Source of the DNA: Mycobacterium kyorinense
GTDB lineage: Bacteria; Actinomycetota; Actinomycetes; Mycobacteriales; Mycobacteriaceae
Length of the DNA stretch: 64,000 bases
Direction of reading: 5' to 3'
Assembly (NCBI RefSeq): GCF_001672775.1
Contig: NZ_LZKJ01000027.1
Coordinates: 1 to 64,000 of the forward strand
Shown here: piece by piece, positions 1 to 12,146 of the stretch
Layout of the letters: each line of letters opens with the position of its first letter
How positions within the stretch are numbered: position 1 is the stretch's first letter
Notes under the pieces: model-generated
What the model was told of the DNA's origin: nothing
Seen by the model: the letters and a program-made list of their open reading frames with translations, nothing else
Databases searched by the model: none
Translations under genes and position numbers: made by a program

Positions 1-227
1 TCGAGGACCGGCCGGAGTGGTGCTCGTCGGTGGTGGCGGCGGTGGCGGAGCAGCTGCCGGCGGCGGCTCCGGTACCGCCCACCAGTGAGCCTCCGCCGCC
101 GCCACCGCCCACCAGCGAGGCTCCGCCGCCTCCTGCGCCGGAACCGGCCCCGGCACCGGAGCCGCCGCCGGCAGCTGCTCCGCCACCGCCGCCACCACCG
201 ACGAGCACCACTCCGGCCGGTCCTCGA
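1..227. repeat. 77-bp inverted repeat at the window edge
   Basis: Bases 1-77 are the reverse complement of bases 151-227 with one mismatch (76 of 77), with a 73-bp spacer. The right arm encodes the normal MmpS3 linker (poly-Pro then TSTTPAGPR). The left arm read forward gives residues unlike the family. The repeat touches base 1, so it could run on outside the window or be a fold-back artefact at a contig end. Confidence 0.9.
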
Positions 228-491
228 CAGGTCACGTATTCGGTGACCGGTACCAAGGCGCCCGGGGACATCATCTCGGTGACCTACATCGATGCCTCTG
301 GCCGGCGGCGCACCCAGCACAACGTCTATATCCCGTGGTCGATCACCGTCACGCCGATCTCGCAGTCTGAAGTCGGCTCAGTGGAGGCGTCAAGCCTTTT
401 CCGGGTCAGCAGGCTCAACTGCACGATCACCACCAGCGACGGAGCGGTGCTGTCGTCGAACGAAAACAACGCACCGCAGACGAACTGCTGA
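3..491 (+). CDS. mmpS3: MmpS3 family membrane protein, C-terminal part
   Basis: This is a 5'-truncated gene whose reading frame is already open at base 3. The visible part is a long proline-rich linker followed by the conserved MmpS C-terminal domain of about 80 residues (begins [16 protein letters not shown], ends APQTNC). MmpS proteins are membrane-anchored with an extracytoplasmic beta-rich domain. MmpS3 has no adjacent MmpL partner here, as in M. tuberculosis. The first roughly 25 codons ([20 protein letters not shown]) do not look like the family and lie in one arm of an inverted repeat, so that end is suspect. The stop TGA shares one base with the ATG of the next gene. Confidence 0.88.
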   Translation, partial: EDRPEWCSSVVAAVAEQLPAAAPVPPTSEPPPPPPPTSEAPPPPAPEPAPAPEPPPAAAPPPPPPPTSTTPAGPRQVTYSVTGTKAPGDIISVTYIDASGRRRTQHNVYIPWSITVTPISQSEVGSVEASSLFRVSRLNCTITTSDGAVLSSNENNAPQTNC

Positions 492-1129
492 TGGTCAACA
501 GATATTCGGACAGCCGAGGCGGGTGGACTATGGCGTCGTCGACCACGGCCGATCGCGTTCTAGTCGGGGTTTGCGCCGCGGTCTGGCTGGTGCTCATCGG
601 CGTCAGCGTGGCCGCCACGGTCGCGCTCATCGACCTGGGACGGGGTTTTCACGAGACGGCGGGTAACCCGCACACCTCGTCGGTGCTGTACGCCATCATC
701 GTCATTTCGGCGCTGATCATCGTCGGGGCGATCCCGGTGCTACTGCGTGCTCGACGCACGACTCGGGCGGTGCCCGCGGCCCAGTCGGGGCACATCTCGG
801 CGCGTGCCGCGGCTGGACCCCCGGTCAGGCCGGGCTATCCGCAGGCCCGCGGCTTCGACGGCCAGACGGAACGGTTGACCGCGCTGCGGTCGGTCAGCGC
901 GTTGACGGACGCGACAGTAGACCGCGTCTGGTTGCGCGGCACCGTCGAACTGGTGACCGCGATGGGGGTTGCGCTGGTCGCCGTCGCGACGGCGACGTAC
1001 CTGATGGCCATCGGGCATCAGGCCGCGGCCTGGACGGCGTACGTGATCGCCGGCATCGTGACGGTGGCCATGCCGGTGATCCCATGGCGCCACGTGCGGC
1101 AGCTCCGCCACATGCTCGCCGACCACTGA
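491..1129 (+). CDS. Conserved mycobacterial membrane protein (Rv2197c-like)
   Basis: This 212-residue protein of unknown function has four predicted membrane segments: two in the N-terminal half (about residues 25-50 and 65-85) and two near the C-terminus (about 155-175 and 180-198), joined by a polar linker. The ATG overlaps the mmpS3 stop by one base (TGATG), so the two are probably co-transcribed and translationally coupled. It matches Rv2197c of M. tuberculosis in place, size and sequence. It converges on qcrB, and about 125 bp without a gene separates them. Its constant position beside the bc1 operon suggests, but does not prove, a link to respiration. Confidence 0.85.
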   Translation: MVNRYSDSRGGWTMASSTTADRVLVGVCAAVWLVLIGVSVAATVALIDLGRGFHETAGNPHTSSVLYAIIVISALIIVGAIPVLLRARRTTRAVPAAQSGHISARAAAGPPVRPGYPQARGFDGQTERLTALRSVSALTDATVDRVWLRGTVELVTAMGVALVAVATATYLMAIGHQAAAWTAYVIAGIVTVAMPVIPWRHVRQLRHMLADH

Positions 1130-1256
1130 TTACGCAGAACCGCCGCCGCCAAACTTCCGCCCCGGACACGTTCGAGGCGTTGACGCGCGGGGACACGACG
1201 AGGGGCGGCCACCAGCCACCTCAACCCGCGGTCATGGGACCGGGGCCAGCGCGGAG

Positions 1257-2903
1257 CTAGTGCTCGTGCTCGCCGTCGCGGGAACCGTTGGTGCTGTCTT
1301 GGTGCTCGCGAAGCGCGGTGAGGGCACGTTGCTCGCCGGCATGCGCCGCTTCCCGTAGCGCGGCATCTTCGGACGCCGGGTCGGCGAATAGCAGGCTGCC
1401 CGAGCCGGGGGAGCCGGCCGAGCCGAGCTTGTTCATCTTGTTGGGAACCGGCGCGCCCTGGTATTCCAGGGGTATCGGGTGGCCATGGCTGTCGACCGGG
1501 CCAAGCGGCTGGTGCAACTCGATGTAGGCACCATGCGGCAAACGCTTGATGATGCCGGTCTCGATGCCATGCTCGAGCACCGCACGGTCGCTGCGCTGCA
1601 AGCCGATACACCACCGGTACGTGACGAAGTAGATGATCGGCGGAAGCACCACCATCCCGATGCGTCCGATCCATGTCGTCGCGTTCAACGAGATGTGGAA
1701 TTTCCAGGCGATGATGTCGTTCATCGCCGCCAGGGTCAGCACCATGTAGAACGCGATCGCCATCGCGCCGATCGCCGTACGGACCGGGGCGTCCCGCGGG
1801 CGCTGCAGCAGGTTGTGGTGCGCGTAGTCGCCCGTGAACCTTTTCTCCAGGAACGGGTAGATGGTCAGCAGCACGAATACCAAGCCCATGATCAGCGCCA
1901 CGCCGACCGGGCCGGGAATGGTGTGGTGCCAGAAGTAAAACTCCCAGGCCGGCCAGAGCCGGGCCAGGCCTTCTGTCCACATCATGTAGAAGTCCGGCTG
2001 GCTACCCGCCGACACCTGAGATGGCTTGTAGGGCCCCAGGTTCCAGATCGGGTTGATCTGCAGCAAGCCGCCCATCAAGCCCAGGATGGCGGTAGTCAGC
2101 GCGAAGAAGGCGCCAGACTTGACCGCGAACACCGGCATGACCCGCACCCCGACGACGTTCTTCTCGGTGCGGCCGGGTCCGGGGAACTGGGTGTGCTTCT
2201 GGAACCAGACCAGCGCCAGGTGCGCCCCGATAAGCGCCAGAATGATGCCCGGGATCAGCAGGATGTGCAGCGCGTACAGCCGCGGAATGAGGATGTTGCC
2301 GGGGAAGTCGCCGCCCATCAAGGCCCAATGCAGCCAGGTTCCGATCACCGGCATACCCAGCGTGATCGACGACAGCGCCGCGCGAAGTCCGATACCCGAC
2401 AGCAAGTCGTCGGGCAGCGAGTAGCCGAAGTAGCCCTCGAACATGGCCAGGATCAGCAGCAGCGAACCGATGACCCAGTTGGCTTCCCGGGGCCGGCGGA
2501 ACGCGCCGGTGAAGAAGATGCGGGCCAGGTGCACCATGATCGCCGCGGCGAACATCAGGGCCGCCCAGTGGTGGATCTGGCGCACGAACAAGCCGCCGCG
2601 AATTTCGAAGGAAATGTTGAGCGCGGATTCGTAGGCCCGCGACATCTCCACCCCGCGCAGCGGCTGGTAGACGCCGTTGTAGGTGACCTCCGTCATGGAG
2701 GGGTCGAAGAACAACGTCAGGTACACGCCGGTGAGCAGCAGAACGATGAAGCTGTACAACGCGATTTCGCCGAGCAGGAACGACCAGTGGGTGGGGAAGA
2801 CCTTGTTGAGCTGGCGCCGCACTGCGGCCGACGGGTGATACCGGGTATCGATGTCCTGCGCCTGACGGGCGAGGGTATTGCCAATATCGATTTTCGGACT
2901 CAT
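1257..2903 (-). CDS. qcrB: Cytochrome bc1 complex cytochrome b subunit QcrB
   Basis: QcrB oxidises menaquinol in the membrane and passes electrons to the Rieske protein and to two b-type hemes. The 548-residue protein has the expected multiple membrane helices, paired heme histidines (H111/H112, H125, H212, H227) and the actinobacterial PDFY (residues 303-306) in place of the PEWY quinol-site motif. The C-terminal hydrophilic extension is typical of mycobacteria. I chose the ATG at 2903 over an in-frame TTG at 2918 because it overlaps the qcrA stop as ATGA and matches the family N-terminus MSPK. It is the last gene of ctaE-qcrC-qcrA-qcrB. Its product is the target of Q203-type inhibitors in M. 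tuberculosis. Confidence 0.97.
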   Translation of the reverse strand: MSPKIDIGNTLARQAQDIDTRYHPSAAVRRQLNKVFPTHWSFLLGEIALYSFIVLLLTGVYLTLFFDPSMTEVTYNGVYQPLRGVEMSRAYESALNISFEIRGGLFVRQIHHWAALMFAAAIMVHLARIFFTGAFRRPREANWVIGSLLLILAMFEGYFGYSLPDDLLSGIGLRAALSSITLGMPVIGTWLHWALMGGDFPGNILIPRLYALHILLIPGIILALIGAHLALVWFQKHTQFPGPGRTEKNVVGVRVMPVFAVKSGAFFALTTAILGLMGGLLQINPIWNLGPYKPSQVSAGSQPDFYMMWTEGLARLWPAWEFYFWHHTIPGPVGVALIMGLVFVLLTIYPFLEKRFTGDYAHHNLLQRPRDAPVRTAIGAMAIAFYMVLTLAAMNDIIAWKFHISLNATTWIGRIGMVVLPPIIYFVTYRWCIGLQRSDRAVLEHGIETGIIKRLPHGAYIELHQPLGPVDSHGHPIPLEYQGAPVPNKMNKLGSAGSPGSGSLLFADPASEDAALREAAHAGEQRALTALREHQDSTNGSRDGEHEH

Positions 2904-4107
2904 GAGGTGCGCTCCCAAAATGCCGGCCCGACTGGTTCGATGAAGTCGCCGTTGGCGACCAGGTACCCGTTGCTGTCAATGGTGATGGGCAGCTGCGCGA
3001 GCGCACGCGCCGCCGGACCGAAAATCGGCTTGGCGTACTGCAACGCGTCGAATTGCGACTGATGGCACGGGCACAGAATGCGGTAGGACTGCTGCTCGTA
3101 AAGCGATGAGGGACAACCCAAATGCGAGCAGACCTTGGTGTAGGCGAAGAACTCGCCGAAGTTGAAGCTCTCCTGACCCTTGCGCTTGGTCACCCGCGAC
3201 ATGTCACCGGGTTTGAGGCGGATCAGCATCACCGGGTTACGCACACCCATCATGATCTTGCGCAGCTGTTCACGTGACTCGTGGGTGATGCCGTCGCCGT
3301 CAGATTCCCGCCACGGGAAGACGGTTTCCATTCCGCCGGCGTCGATATCTTCCGGACGCATCCGGACGAACGGTGAGCCCAGATGCTCACCGGTAGCACG
3401 GGCCAGATAGATGGTCTCGCCGTGATAGCGCGGGGTCCAACCCGAGGTCCACAGCACAGCTTTTTTACCGTCGGCGGTCTGCACGACCGGTTTCCACGGA
3501 TTTTTGATCAGCCCGCCGATAAATGCGACCAGAGTGCCGAGCCCGAAAGCCCCCAGGCTCAAGCCCAATGACATTCCGATCAGCTTGCGACGCCGCAGGG
3601 TCGAGCCCTCGAAAGCGTCGGTCAAATTGGCGACCACTGTCTTGCGGTGGATCTCCGGGGAGTCGCCGTCGTGGCGCTCCTGGATCGAAATCTCTTCGGG
3701 GATAAACCGTTTCTGGAACAGCACCGCTCCGACTGCGATCGCGAGGATGGACAGCCCGAATGTTAGACCGTAGAGCGGGGTGGTCAGCGAGTACAAGAAG
3801 CTGCCTTCAGCCTCCATCGGCTTGTACTCCCACGGCCAGAACAGGAAAACCAGCAGCAACGCCAGCCCGAAACCGCCACCGGCCAAGAACCACAACGCGA
3901 TTCCGCGGTCGGCACGCTTCTCGGCCTTGGTCCCTGCGACCGGCCAACGAGATTCCTTGTAAACCGTTTCGACACCGTCGAGTCGGCCACCGAGCTCGAC
4001 GAGTTCCTCACGCGACATCGCGTTCAGTTCGGCGTCGCTGGGCTGGCCCGGAGCACCCTTCTGGCCGGGGGTGTCGGTGCCCTTGCCCTCTCCGCTGAGC
4101 CCGTCGC

Positions 4108-4111
<4 letters not shown>
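2900..4111 (-). CDS. qcrA: Cytochrome bc1 complex Rieske iron-sulfur subunit QcrA
   Basis: QcrA carries electrons from menaquinol to the diheme cytochrome c subunit. The 403-residue protein has the 2Fe-2S motifs CSHLGC (from C328, with H330) and CPCH (347-350). It has three membrane segments in the N-terminal half, typical of actinobacterial QcrA, and the [10 protein letters not shown] stretch of the mycobacterial family. The start ATG at 4111 overlaps the qcrC stop (ATGA), and its stop overlaps the qcrB ATG in the same way. An upstream in-frame start at 4168 would lie well inside qcrC and is rejected. Confidence 0.97.
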
Positions 4112-6789
<2,678 letters not shown>

Positions 6790-8654
6790 ATCGGCGACGG
6801 CCTGCTCGGCAGCAGCCCGTGCCGAGCGCGCCGAAGCCGCCCACGCAACCCACGGTCCGGCAGACCTCAACGGCGAACACCAGCCCGCGGCAGTATCCAC
6901 GATGCGCACTCCCGGCGCGTCGAGCCAGCGCGCGAGCAACGCGGTCTCCTCGACCAGCGCTCCGCCCAGCGGGGCCGACTCCGGCAGGATCACCTGCGCG
7001 CCCGCGCGCAACGCGTCGACGACGGGCATCGGCGGTACGCCGCGGGCCGCAATGCCGGCTGCCGCCAGTTGCCCGTGACGGATGACGACGAGCTGCCAGC
7101 CGCCCTGCCCGTCGGGTGCGGCGGCCACCAACTCGGCCAGCGCTGCCAGCGACCGCAGGCGTTGGCCACGCCAGAGCACCTCGACGGCCGCACCGGTGTG
7201 GTCGCGTAGCCGCGCGGCGCTTTCGTAGCGGCGCCGCTCGGCCAGGGCGGTGATCTGGGCAATCGCGGCTTCCAGCGCAGTGTTATCGCTCCCGTCGATC
7301 AACGCGGCGGCGCGCTGCGCCGCGGGCCCGTATTCGGCGGCGGTCAGCTCGCGACCGGCCGGACACGGTGACACTTCCCGCAGCGGACACGCCGGGCCGT
7401 GCAGCGCCGAACGGGCCAGCCGGGCGGTGCAGGTGCGCACCCCGGTGAACCGGGCCAGCAGCGCCGCGGTGTCGGCGGCGTCGGCCCGGGAACGAAACGG
7501 CCCGACGGCACGCTGGTGTCGCGGTGCGCGCACCACCGCGAAGCGGGGGAACGCCTCGTCGGTCAATACCACCCACCACCACCGGTGCGGGAATCTCGAG
7601 CGACGGTTATACGGCGGGGCGTGCGCGGCCAACATCCGCAGTTCGCGCACACCGGCTTCCAGAGCGTGTGCGCATACGACGTGATCGACGGCGCTGGCCA
7701 GCGCGACCATCTCCTTGGTGCGGCCGCGCGGGTCGGAGCCGTTGAAGTACTGGGCGACCCTGCGCCGCAAGTCGGTTGCGGTGCCGACGTAGAGCACCTC
7801 GCCGGACGGCCCGCGAAACAGGTAGACGCCCGGCCGGTGCGGCAGGCCCTGCGCCAGCACTCGCTTGCGGCGCTGAGCCGTCGTCACACCGGGCAGATAG
7901 GACCGCAACTCGGGGTAGGTGTGCACCCCTTGGTTGCCCACCCGCTCGATCAGCGCGTGTAGTACCTCGACGGTGGCGCGGGCGTCGTCGAGCGCCCGGT
8001 GGGTGGGCTCATTGGCGACGGCGAAGAGCCGCGCCAACGCGGCCAGACGCACGCTGGGGGCTTCCTCGCGGGTGAGCACCCGACGGGCCAGCCGGACCGT
8101 GCACAGCACCTGCGGCCGGGGCCAGGGGATCCCGCACCGATCGGCGGCGGCACGCAGGAAGCCCACGTCGAATCCGGCGTTGTGGGCGACCAGCACCGAG
8201 CCGCGGGCGAATTCGAGAAACATCGGCAGCACCGCGCGGATCGTCGGCGCATCACACACCATCGCGGTGGTGATCCCGGTGAGTCGCACGATCTGTGGCG
8301 GAATGCTGCGCTGCGGGTCGACCAGAGTGGCGAACTCGCCCAGTACGGCGCCGCCGCGAACCTTGACCGCTCCGATCTCGGTGATCGTGTCGGCTGTCGC
8401 TCGCCCGCCGGTGGTTTCCAGGTCGACGACGACGAAGGTGGTCTCGCGCAGTGACACGTCCTTGAGCGCGTCGAGGCCGGCGAAGCTCAGCTGCTCGGGG
8501 GCGGGCACACCCATGGCCGAGACGTTAGGCAGCGCCACCGACAGCCGGCGGACCCGGTGCGGCGCGTCGGGCGCGATCACCGCGGCGAAACCTTGTCGGT
8601 GGTGGCCGCTAGCCTGCGGGCAGATCGATTGACCAGAGCGAAAGGACCAGCCAG

Positions 8655-8888
8655 ATGGCAGAAACCGCCAGGCCCGACGGCCCGGCCGGGCCGCCAGGAC
8701 CGATGATCATCGACTGCGACGATTGCGCAGTCCGCGGACCGGGATGCCGTGACTGCGTCGTCAGCGTGCTACTCGGGGTACCGGAAACTTTGCTGGCCGA
8801 TGAGCGGGCCGCCTTGGAGGTACTCGCCGACGCAGGTATGGCGCCCAGGCTGCGGCTGGTCCCCATCCATCGACCCGGGGTGGCCTGA
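8655..8888 (+). CDS. Small cysteine-rich conserved protein
   Basis: This is a 77-residue hypothetical protein. After a short Gly/Pro-rich N-terminus it has two closely spaced CxxC pairs (CDDC, then CRDC, seven residues apart), consistent with a small zinc-binding fold, followed by a helix-like [16 protein letters not shown] segment. An AAAGGA sequence about ten bases upstream supports the ATG at 8655. Codon choice is that of a real mycobacterial gene. It sits alone between the divergent nuclease gene and ripC. I recognise it only as a conserved mycobacterial small ORF; its function is unknown. Confidence 0.75.
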   Translation: MAETARPDGPAGPPGPMIIDCDDCAVRGPGCRDCVVSVLLGVPETLLADERAALEVLADAGMAPRLRLVPIHRPGVA

Positions 8889-8927
8889 CGGCCGTCAAAA
8901 TCTTGGCGATTTCTTAATGTTCCACTG

Positions 8928-8957
8928 TTGGACAATGCCTATACCGTTTCGTAACCT
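8928..8957 (+). promoter_or_regulatory. Candidate sigma-A promoter of ripC
   Basis: TTGGAC at 8928-8933 and TAACCT at 8952-8957 are 18 bp apart and fit a mycobacterial housekeeping promoter. Transcription would start near 8964, leaving a leader of about 50 nt with a Shine-Dalgarno-like AAGGA at 9001-9005, nine bases before the TTG start. Confidence 0.5.
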
Positions 8958-9014
8958 GTCTGAGACCTAAAGCAAATTCGACGTCTTGTCGACGGGTTTG
9001 AAGGATACGAAATT

Positions 9015-10148
9015 TTGGGGTCGGGGCATGACGGTAGACGCTGGGCTGGACGCACCCACAAGCGATTTGCCGTCGCCGCGATAGCGGGCTTTATCACCAT
9101 CTTTTCCGGCGCGGTCACCGGCAATGTGCTGGCCGATCCGGCCGATGACGCCATGGCAAAGCTCAACGAGCTGTCCCGTCAGGCCGAACAGACGACCGAG
9201 GCGATGCACAGCGCCCAGCTCGACCTCAACGACAAACTGGCTGCGCAGCGCGCCGCGGACAAGAGGCACGCCGACGACCAGGCCGCCGCGGAAGCCACCA
9301 AAGCCCGTTTGGCTACCTTCCAGGCCGGTGTCAACAAGTTTGCTGCCGCGATGTATATGGGCGGTCGAACCGACGGCATGGACGCGATCCTGACCGCCGA
9401 ATCGCCCCAACAGTTGATCGGCAAGCTGGCCGTGCAGCGGGTGATCGCCACCGAGATGTCCGCGCAGATGGCCAGTTACCGGGTAGCGGGCGCCCAGGCC
9501 GTCAAAGCCGAGCAGGCGTCGGCGAAATCAGCGGCAGACGCCAAGACCGCCGCCGAGCAGGCCGCCGCTGTGCGGGCCAGTCTGCAGTCCAAGCAAAGTC
9601 AGCTGCAGGTGCAGATCGCTGTCGTCAAGTCGCAGTACCTGTCTTTGTCGCCGGGGCAGCGCACCGCACTGGCCGCACCCGGGCCGGCCCCGCAGCCCGC
9701 TGCGCTGGCAGCCGCCGCCCCCGCACCCGAAGCCTTGCCGCCCGGTGGTGGGCCCGGCGCAGAGGCGCCCGAGGCGTTTCCCGGCGGGGTGCCGGGCAGC
9801 GGCCAAGGGGCGACGGCCGTACAGGCCGCGTTGACCCAGGTCGGCGCGCCGTACTCGTGGGGTGGCGCCGCGCCCGGGGGCTTTGACTGTTCGGGCTTGG
9901 TGATGTGGGCCTTCCAGCAGGCCGGCATCGCGCTGCCGCACTCCAGCCAGGCGTTGGCCCACGGCGGGCAGCCCGTTGCGCTGTCGGACCTACAGCCCGG
10001 TGACGTGCTCACCTTTTACTCCGACGCATCGCACGCCGGCATCTACGTCGGCGACGGCCTGATGGTCCATTCCTCCACCTACGGTCAGCCGGTGCGGGTG
10101 GTGCCGATGACCTCGTCCGGCCCGATTTACAACGCTCGCCGTTACTGA
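9015..10148 (+). CDS. ripC: NlpC/P60 peptidoglycan endopeptidase RipC
   Basis: RipC is a secreted D,L-endopeptidase that cuts peptide stems of peptidoglycan and is linked to FtsEX control in mycobacteria. The 377-residue protein has a signal peptide (about 20-42, ending NVLADP), an Ala-rich coiled coil (about 45-210), a Pro/Ala linker and a C-terminal NlpC/P60 domain with catalytic Cys in FDCSGLV and His in SHAGIYVGDG. The start is TTG at 9015, with AAGGA nine bases upstream. The coiled coil followed by NlpC/P60 is the usual RipC architecture. It is followed closely by a secreted protein gene with a protease-like motif. Confidence 0.92.
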   Translation: MGSGHDGRRWAGRTHKRFAVAAIAGFITIFSGAVTGNVLADPADDAMAKLNELSRQAEQTTEAMHSAQLDLNDKLAAQRAADKRHADDQAAAEATKARLATFQAGVNKFAAAMYMGGRTDGMDAILTAESPQQLIGKLAVQRVIATEMSAQMASYRVAGAQAVKAEQASAKSAADAKTAAEQAAAVRASLQSKQSQLQVQIAVVKSQYLSLSPGQRTALAAPGPAPQPAALAAAAPAPEALPPGGGPGAEAPEAFPGGVPGSGQGATAVQAALTQVGAPYSWGGAAPGGFDCSGLVMWAFQQAGIALPHSSQALAHGGQPVALSDLQPGDVLTFYSDASHAGIYVGDGLMVHSSTYGQPVRVVPMTSSGPIYNARRY

Positions 10149-10206
10149 CGCCCAGCCCCAACGGCGGTGGCCGTCGATACTGCTGGCCTCCACCCTTGCC
10201 GCGGAG

Positions 10207-10977
10207 TTGGTCTTGGCCGCAGTGCTGCTGATCGGCGCTCCGCGCGTTGCCCCTGCCGCGGGGCCGCTCACCGTCGACGGGCGCACTATCCGGTTGGTCA
10301 ACCTCGGCGGGCCGGACACCGAGTCGCTGCTGAGACGCGTCGCGGCGAACATTGGTACGGCTGTCGAAGCGGTCCAGACGTTCTGGGGTGCCGACTGGCC
10401 GCGCGAGATCACGATCGTGGGCACCGGCTCGCAGCAGCAGTTCGCGACTGAGGCCGGCGGGTCAGCCGCGCAGTGGGCCGACATTGCGGCGATCGCCGTC
10501 GCCGACCAGGTCGATCCGGCCCGCCGGGTCGCCGTCGGCCAGCGGATCGTCTTCGCGCCGGGCGCAGCCGGAATGAGCGAATCCGCACTACGAATTGTGT
10601 TGAGCCATGAGCTTTTCCACTACGCCACCCGCGCAGCCACCGCGCTGGACGCGCCGCGCTGGCTGACCGAGGGCGTGGCTGACTTTGTGGCACGACCGCC
10701 CACCGCGGTGCCCGCGGGCACACCGTTGCCCACCGCTGTGCCATCCGATGCCGAGCTCGACACCCCCGGGCCGCAGCGCTCACTGGCCTATGACCGGGCA
10801 TGGTGGTTCGCCCGTTTCGTCGCCGACAGCTACGGGACGGCGACCCTGGCTGGGTTCTACCGGACCGCGTGCGGTGTTAAGCATGTCGACCTGCCCACCG
10901 CCGTGCGTGACATGCTCGGCACCGACATGGCCGGCCTCGTTGCCCACTGGCAGCAGTGGCTGACCCGCTCGTCCTGA
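10207..10977 (+). CDS. Secreted protein with a zinc-metallopeptidase-like HELFH motif (Rv2189c-like)
   Basis: The protein is about 256 residues, begins with a hydrophobic export signal and contains HELFHYATRA, an HExxH motif, then WLTEGVADFVA with a Glu that could be the third zinc ligand. This pattern fits gluzincin-type metallopeptidases, but activity is inference. The start is uncertain: the first canonical in-frame start is TTG 10207, which gives a short signal peptide, while the homologous N-terminus of M. tuberculosis Rv2189c (VTDA) corresponds to GTT at 10141, not a start codon. It is 58 bases downstream of ripC and probably in one operon with it and pimB. Confidence 0.8.
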   Translation: MVLAAVLLIGAPRVAPAAGPLTVDGRTIRLVNLGGPDTESLLRRVAANIGTAVEAVQTFWGADWPREITIVGTGSQQQFATEAGGSAAQWADIAAIAVADQVDPARRVAVGQRIVFAPGAAGMSESALRIVLSHELFHYATRAATALDAPRWLTEGVADFVARPPTAVPAGTPLPTAVPSDAELDTPGPQRSLAYDRAWWFARFVADSYGTATLAGFYRTACGVKHVDLPTAVRDMLGTDMAGLVAHWQQWLTRSS

Positions 10978-10997
10978 CGCCGGGCTAGCCTACCCAG

Positions 10998-12131
10998 GTG
11001 TCCCGGGTCCTGCTGGTAACCAACGACTTTCCTCCTCGACGCGGCGGCATCCAGTCCTACCTGGGTGAGCTTGTGGATCGGATCGCCGGTTCCGGGACGC
11101 ACGAGGTGACGGTCTACGCGCCACAGTGGAAGGGCGCCGACGTCTTCGACGCCCGCGCGACCTACCAGGTGGTGCGCCATCCTGGCACGCTGATGCTGCC
11201 GGGTCCCACCGTTGACACCCGCATGCGCCAGCTGATCGCAGACCAGCGCATCGACACTGTCTGGTTCGGAGCGGCCGCACCGCTGGGGCTGCTGGCGCAG
11301 CGCGCCCGGGGGGCGGGCGCCGCCCGGGTGCTGGCCAGCACGCACGGCCATGAAGTGGGCTGGTCCATGCTTCCACTGGCGCGGTCGGTGCTGCGCCGCA
11401 TCGGTGACGGCACCGACGTGGTCACCTTCGTCAGCCGATACACCCGGGAACGGTTCGCCTCGGCGTTCGGCCCGGCTGCGTCGTTGGAGCACCTGCCGCC
11501 CGGGGTGGACACCGACCGGTTCTGTCCCGATCCCGCCGCGCGCATCGAGCTGCGTGCCCGCTACCGGCTGGGTCAGCGACCCACTGTCGTGTGTTTGTCT
11601 CGGCTGGTCCCGCGCAAGGGCCAGGACATGCTGATCCGCGCGCTGCCGCAAATCCGGCGGCGCGTCGACGGCGCGGCGCTGGTGATTGCCGGCGGCGGCC
11701 CGCATTTGACGGCGCTGCGCCGGTTGGCGGACGGCTGCGGGGTGGCCGAACACGTCACGTTCACCGGCGGAGTGGCCGCCGACGAGTTACCCGCCCATCA
11801 CGCGATGGCCGATGTGTTCGCGATGCCGTGCCGCACCCGCGGTGCCGGGCTGGATGTCGAGGGGCTGGGCATCGTGTTTCTGGAGGCCTCGGCGACCGGC
11901 GTACCGGTGATTGCTGGGCGTTCGGGCGGTGCGCCGGAGACCGTGCGGCACGGCGAGACCGGTTTGGTGGTCGACGGCCGGTCGACGGATCAGGTCGCCG
12001 GCGCCGTGGCCGAGTTGCTGTCCGACCCCGATCGTGCCGCCACGATGGGAGCCGCCGGCCGACATTGGGTGATGGCGCATTGGCGTTGGGACATGCTGGC
12101 CAACCGGCTCGCCGACCTGCTGCACGCCTAA
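10998..12131 (+). CDS. pimB: Phosphatidylinositol alpha-mannosyltransferase PimB
   Basis: PimB adds the second mannose to PIM1, giving PIM2, the anchor of lipomannan and lipoarabinomannan, from GDP-mannose at the cytoplasmic face. The 377-residue GT4 enzyme shows the N-terminal glycine loop (PPRRGGIQSYLGEL), SRLVPRKGQD in the donor-binding half and the EGLGIVFLEAS motif with the conserved E-x7-E. The start is GTG 10998, 20 bases after the upstream stop. It matches Rv2188c. Confidence 0.94.
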   Translation: MSRVLLVTNDFPPRRGGIQSYLGELVDRIAGSGTHEVTVYAPQWKGADVFDARATYQVVRHPGTLMLPGPTVDTRMRQLIADQRIDTVWFGAAAPLGLLAQRARGAGAARVLASTHGHEVGWSMLPLARSVLRRIGDGTDVVTFVSRYTRERFASAFGPAASLEHLPPGVDTDRFCPDPAARIELRARYRLGQRPTVVCLSRLVPRKGQDMLIRALPQIRRRVDGAALVIAGGGPHLTALRRLADGCGVAEHVTFTGGVAADELPAHHAMADVFAMPCRTRGAGLDVEGLGIVFLEASATGVPVIAGRSGGAPETVRHGETGLVVDGRSTDQVAGAVAELLSDPDRAATMGAAGRHWVMAHWRWDMLANRLADLLHA

Positions 12132-12146
12132 CGAGACCGGGCCGTC

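Noticed and set aside
1479..3062. Long plus-strand open frame (527 codons) opposite qcrB
   Set aside because: It is the antisense shadow of qcrB and qcrA: low-complexity Arg/Gln/Asp/His composition and no family motifs.
8889..9014. Riboswitch upstream of ripC
   Set aside because: The leader after the predicted promoter is only about 50 nt and I see no conserved riboswitch core.
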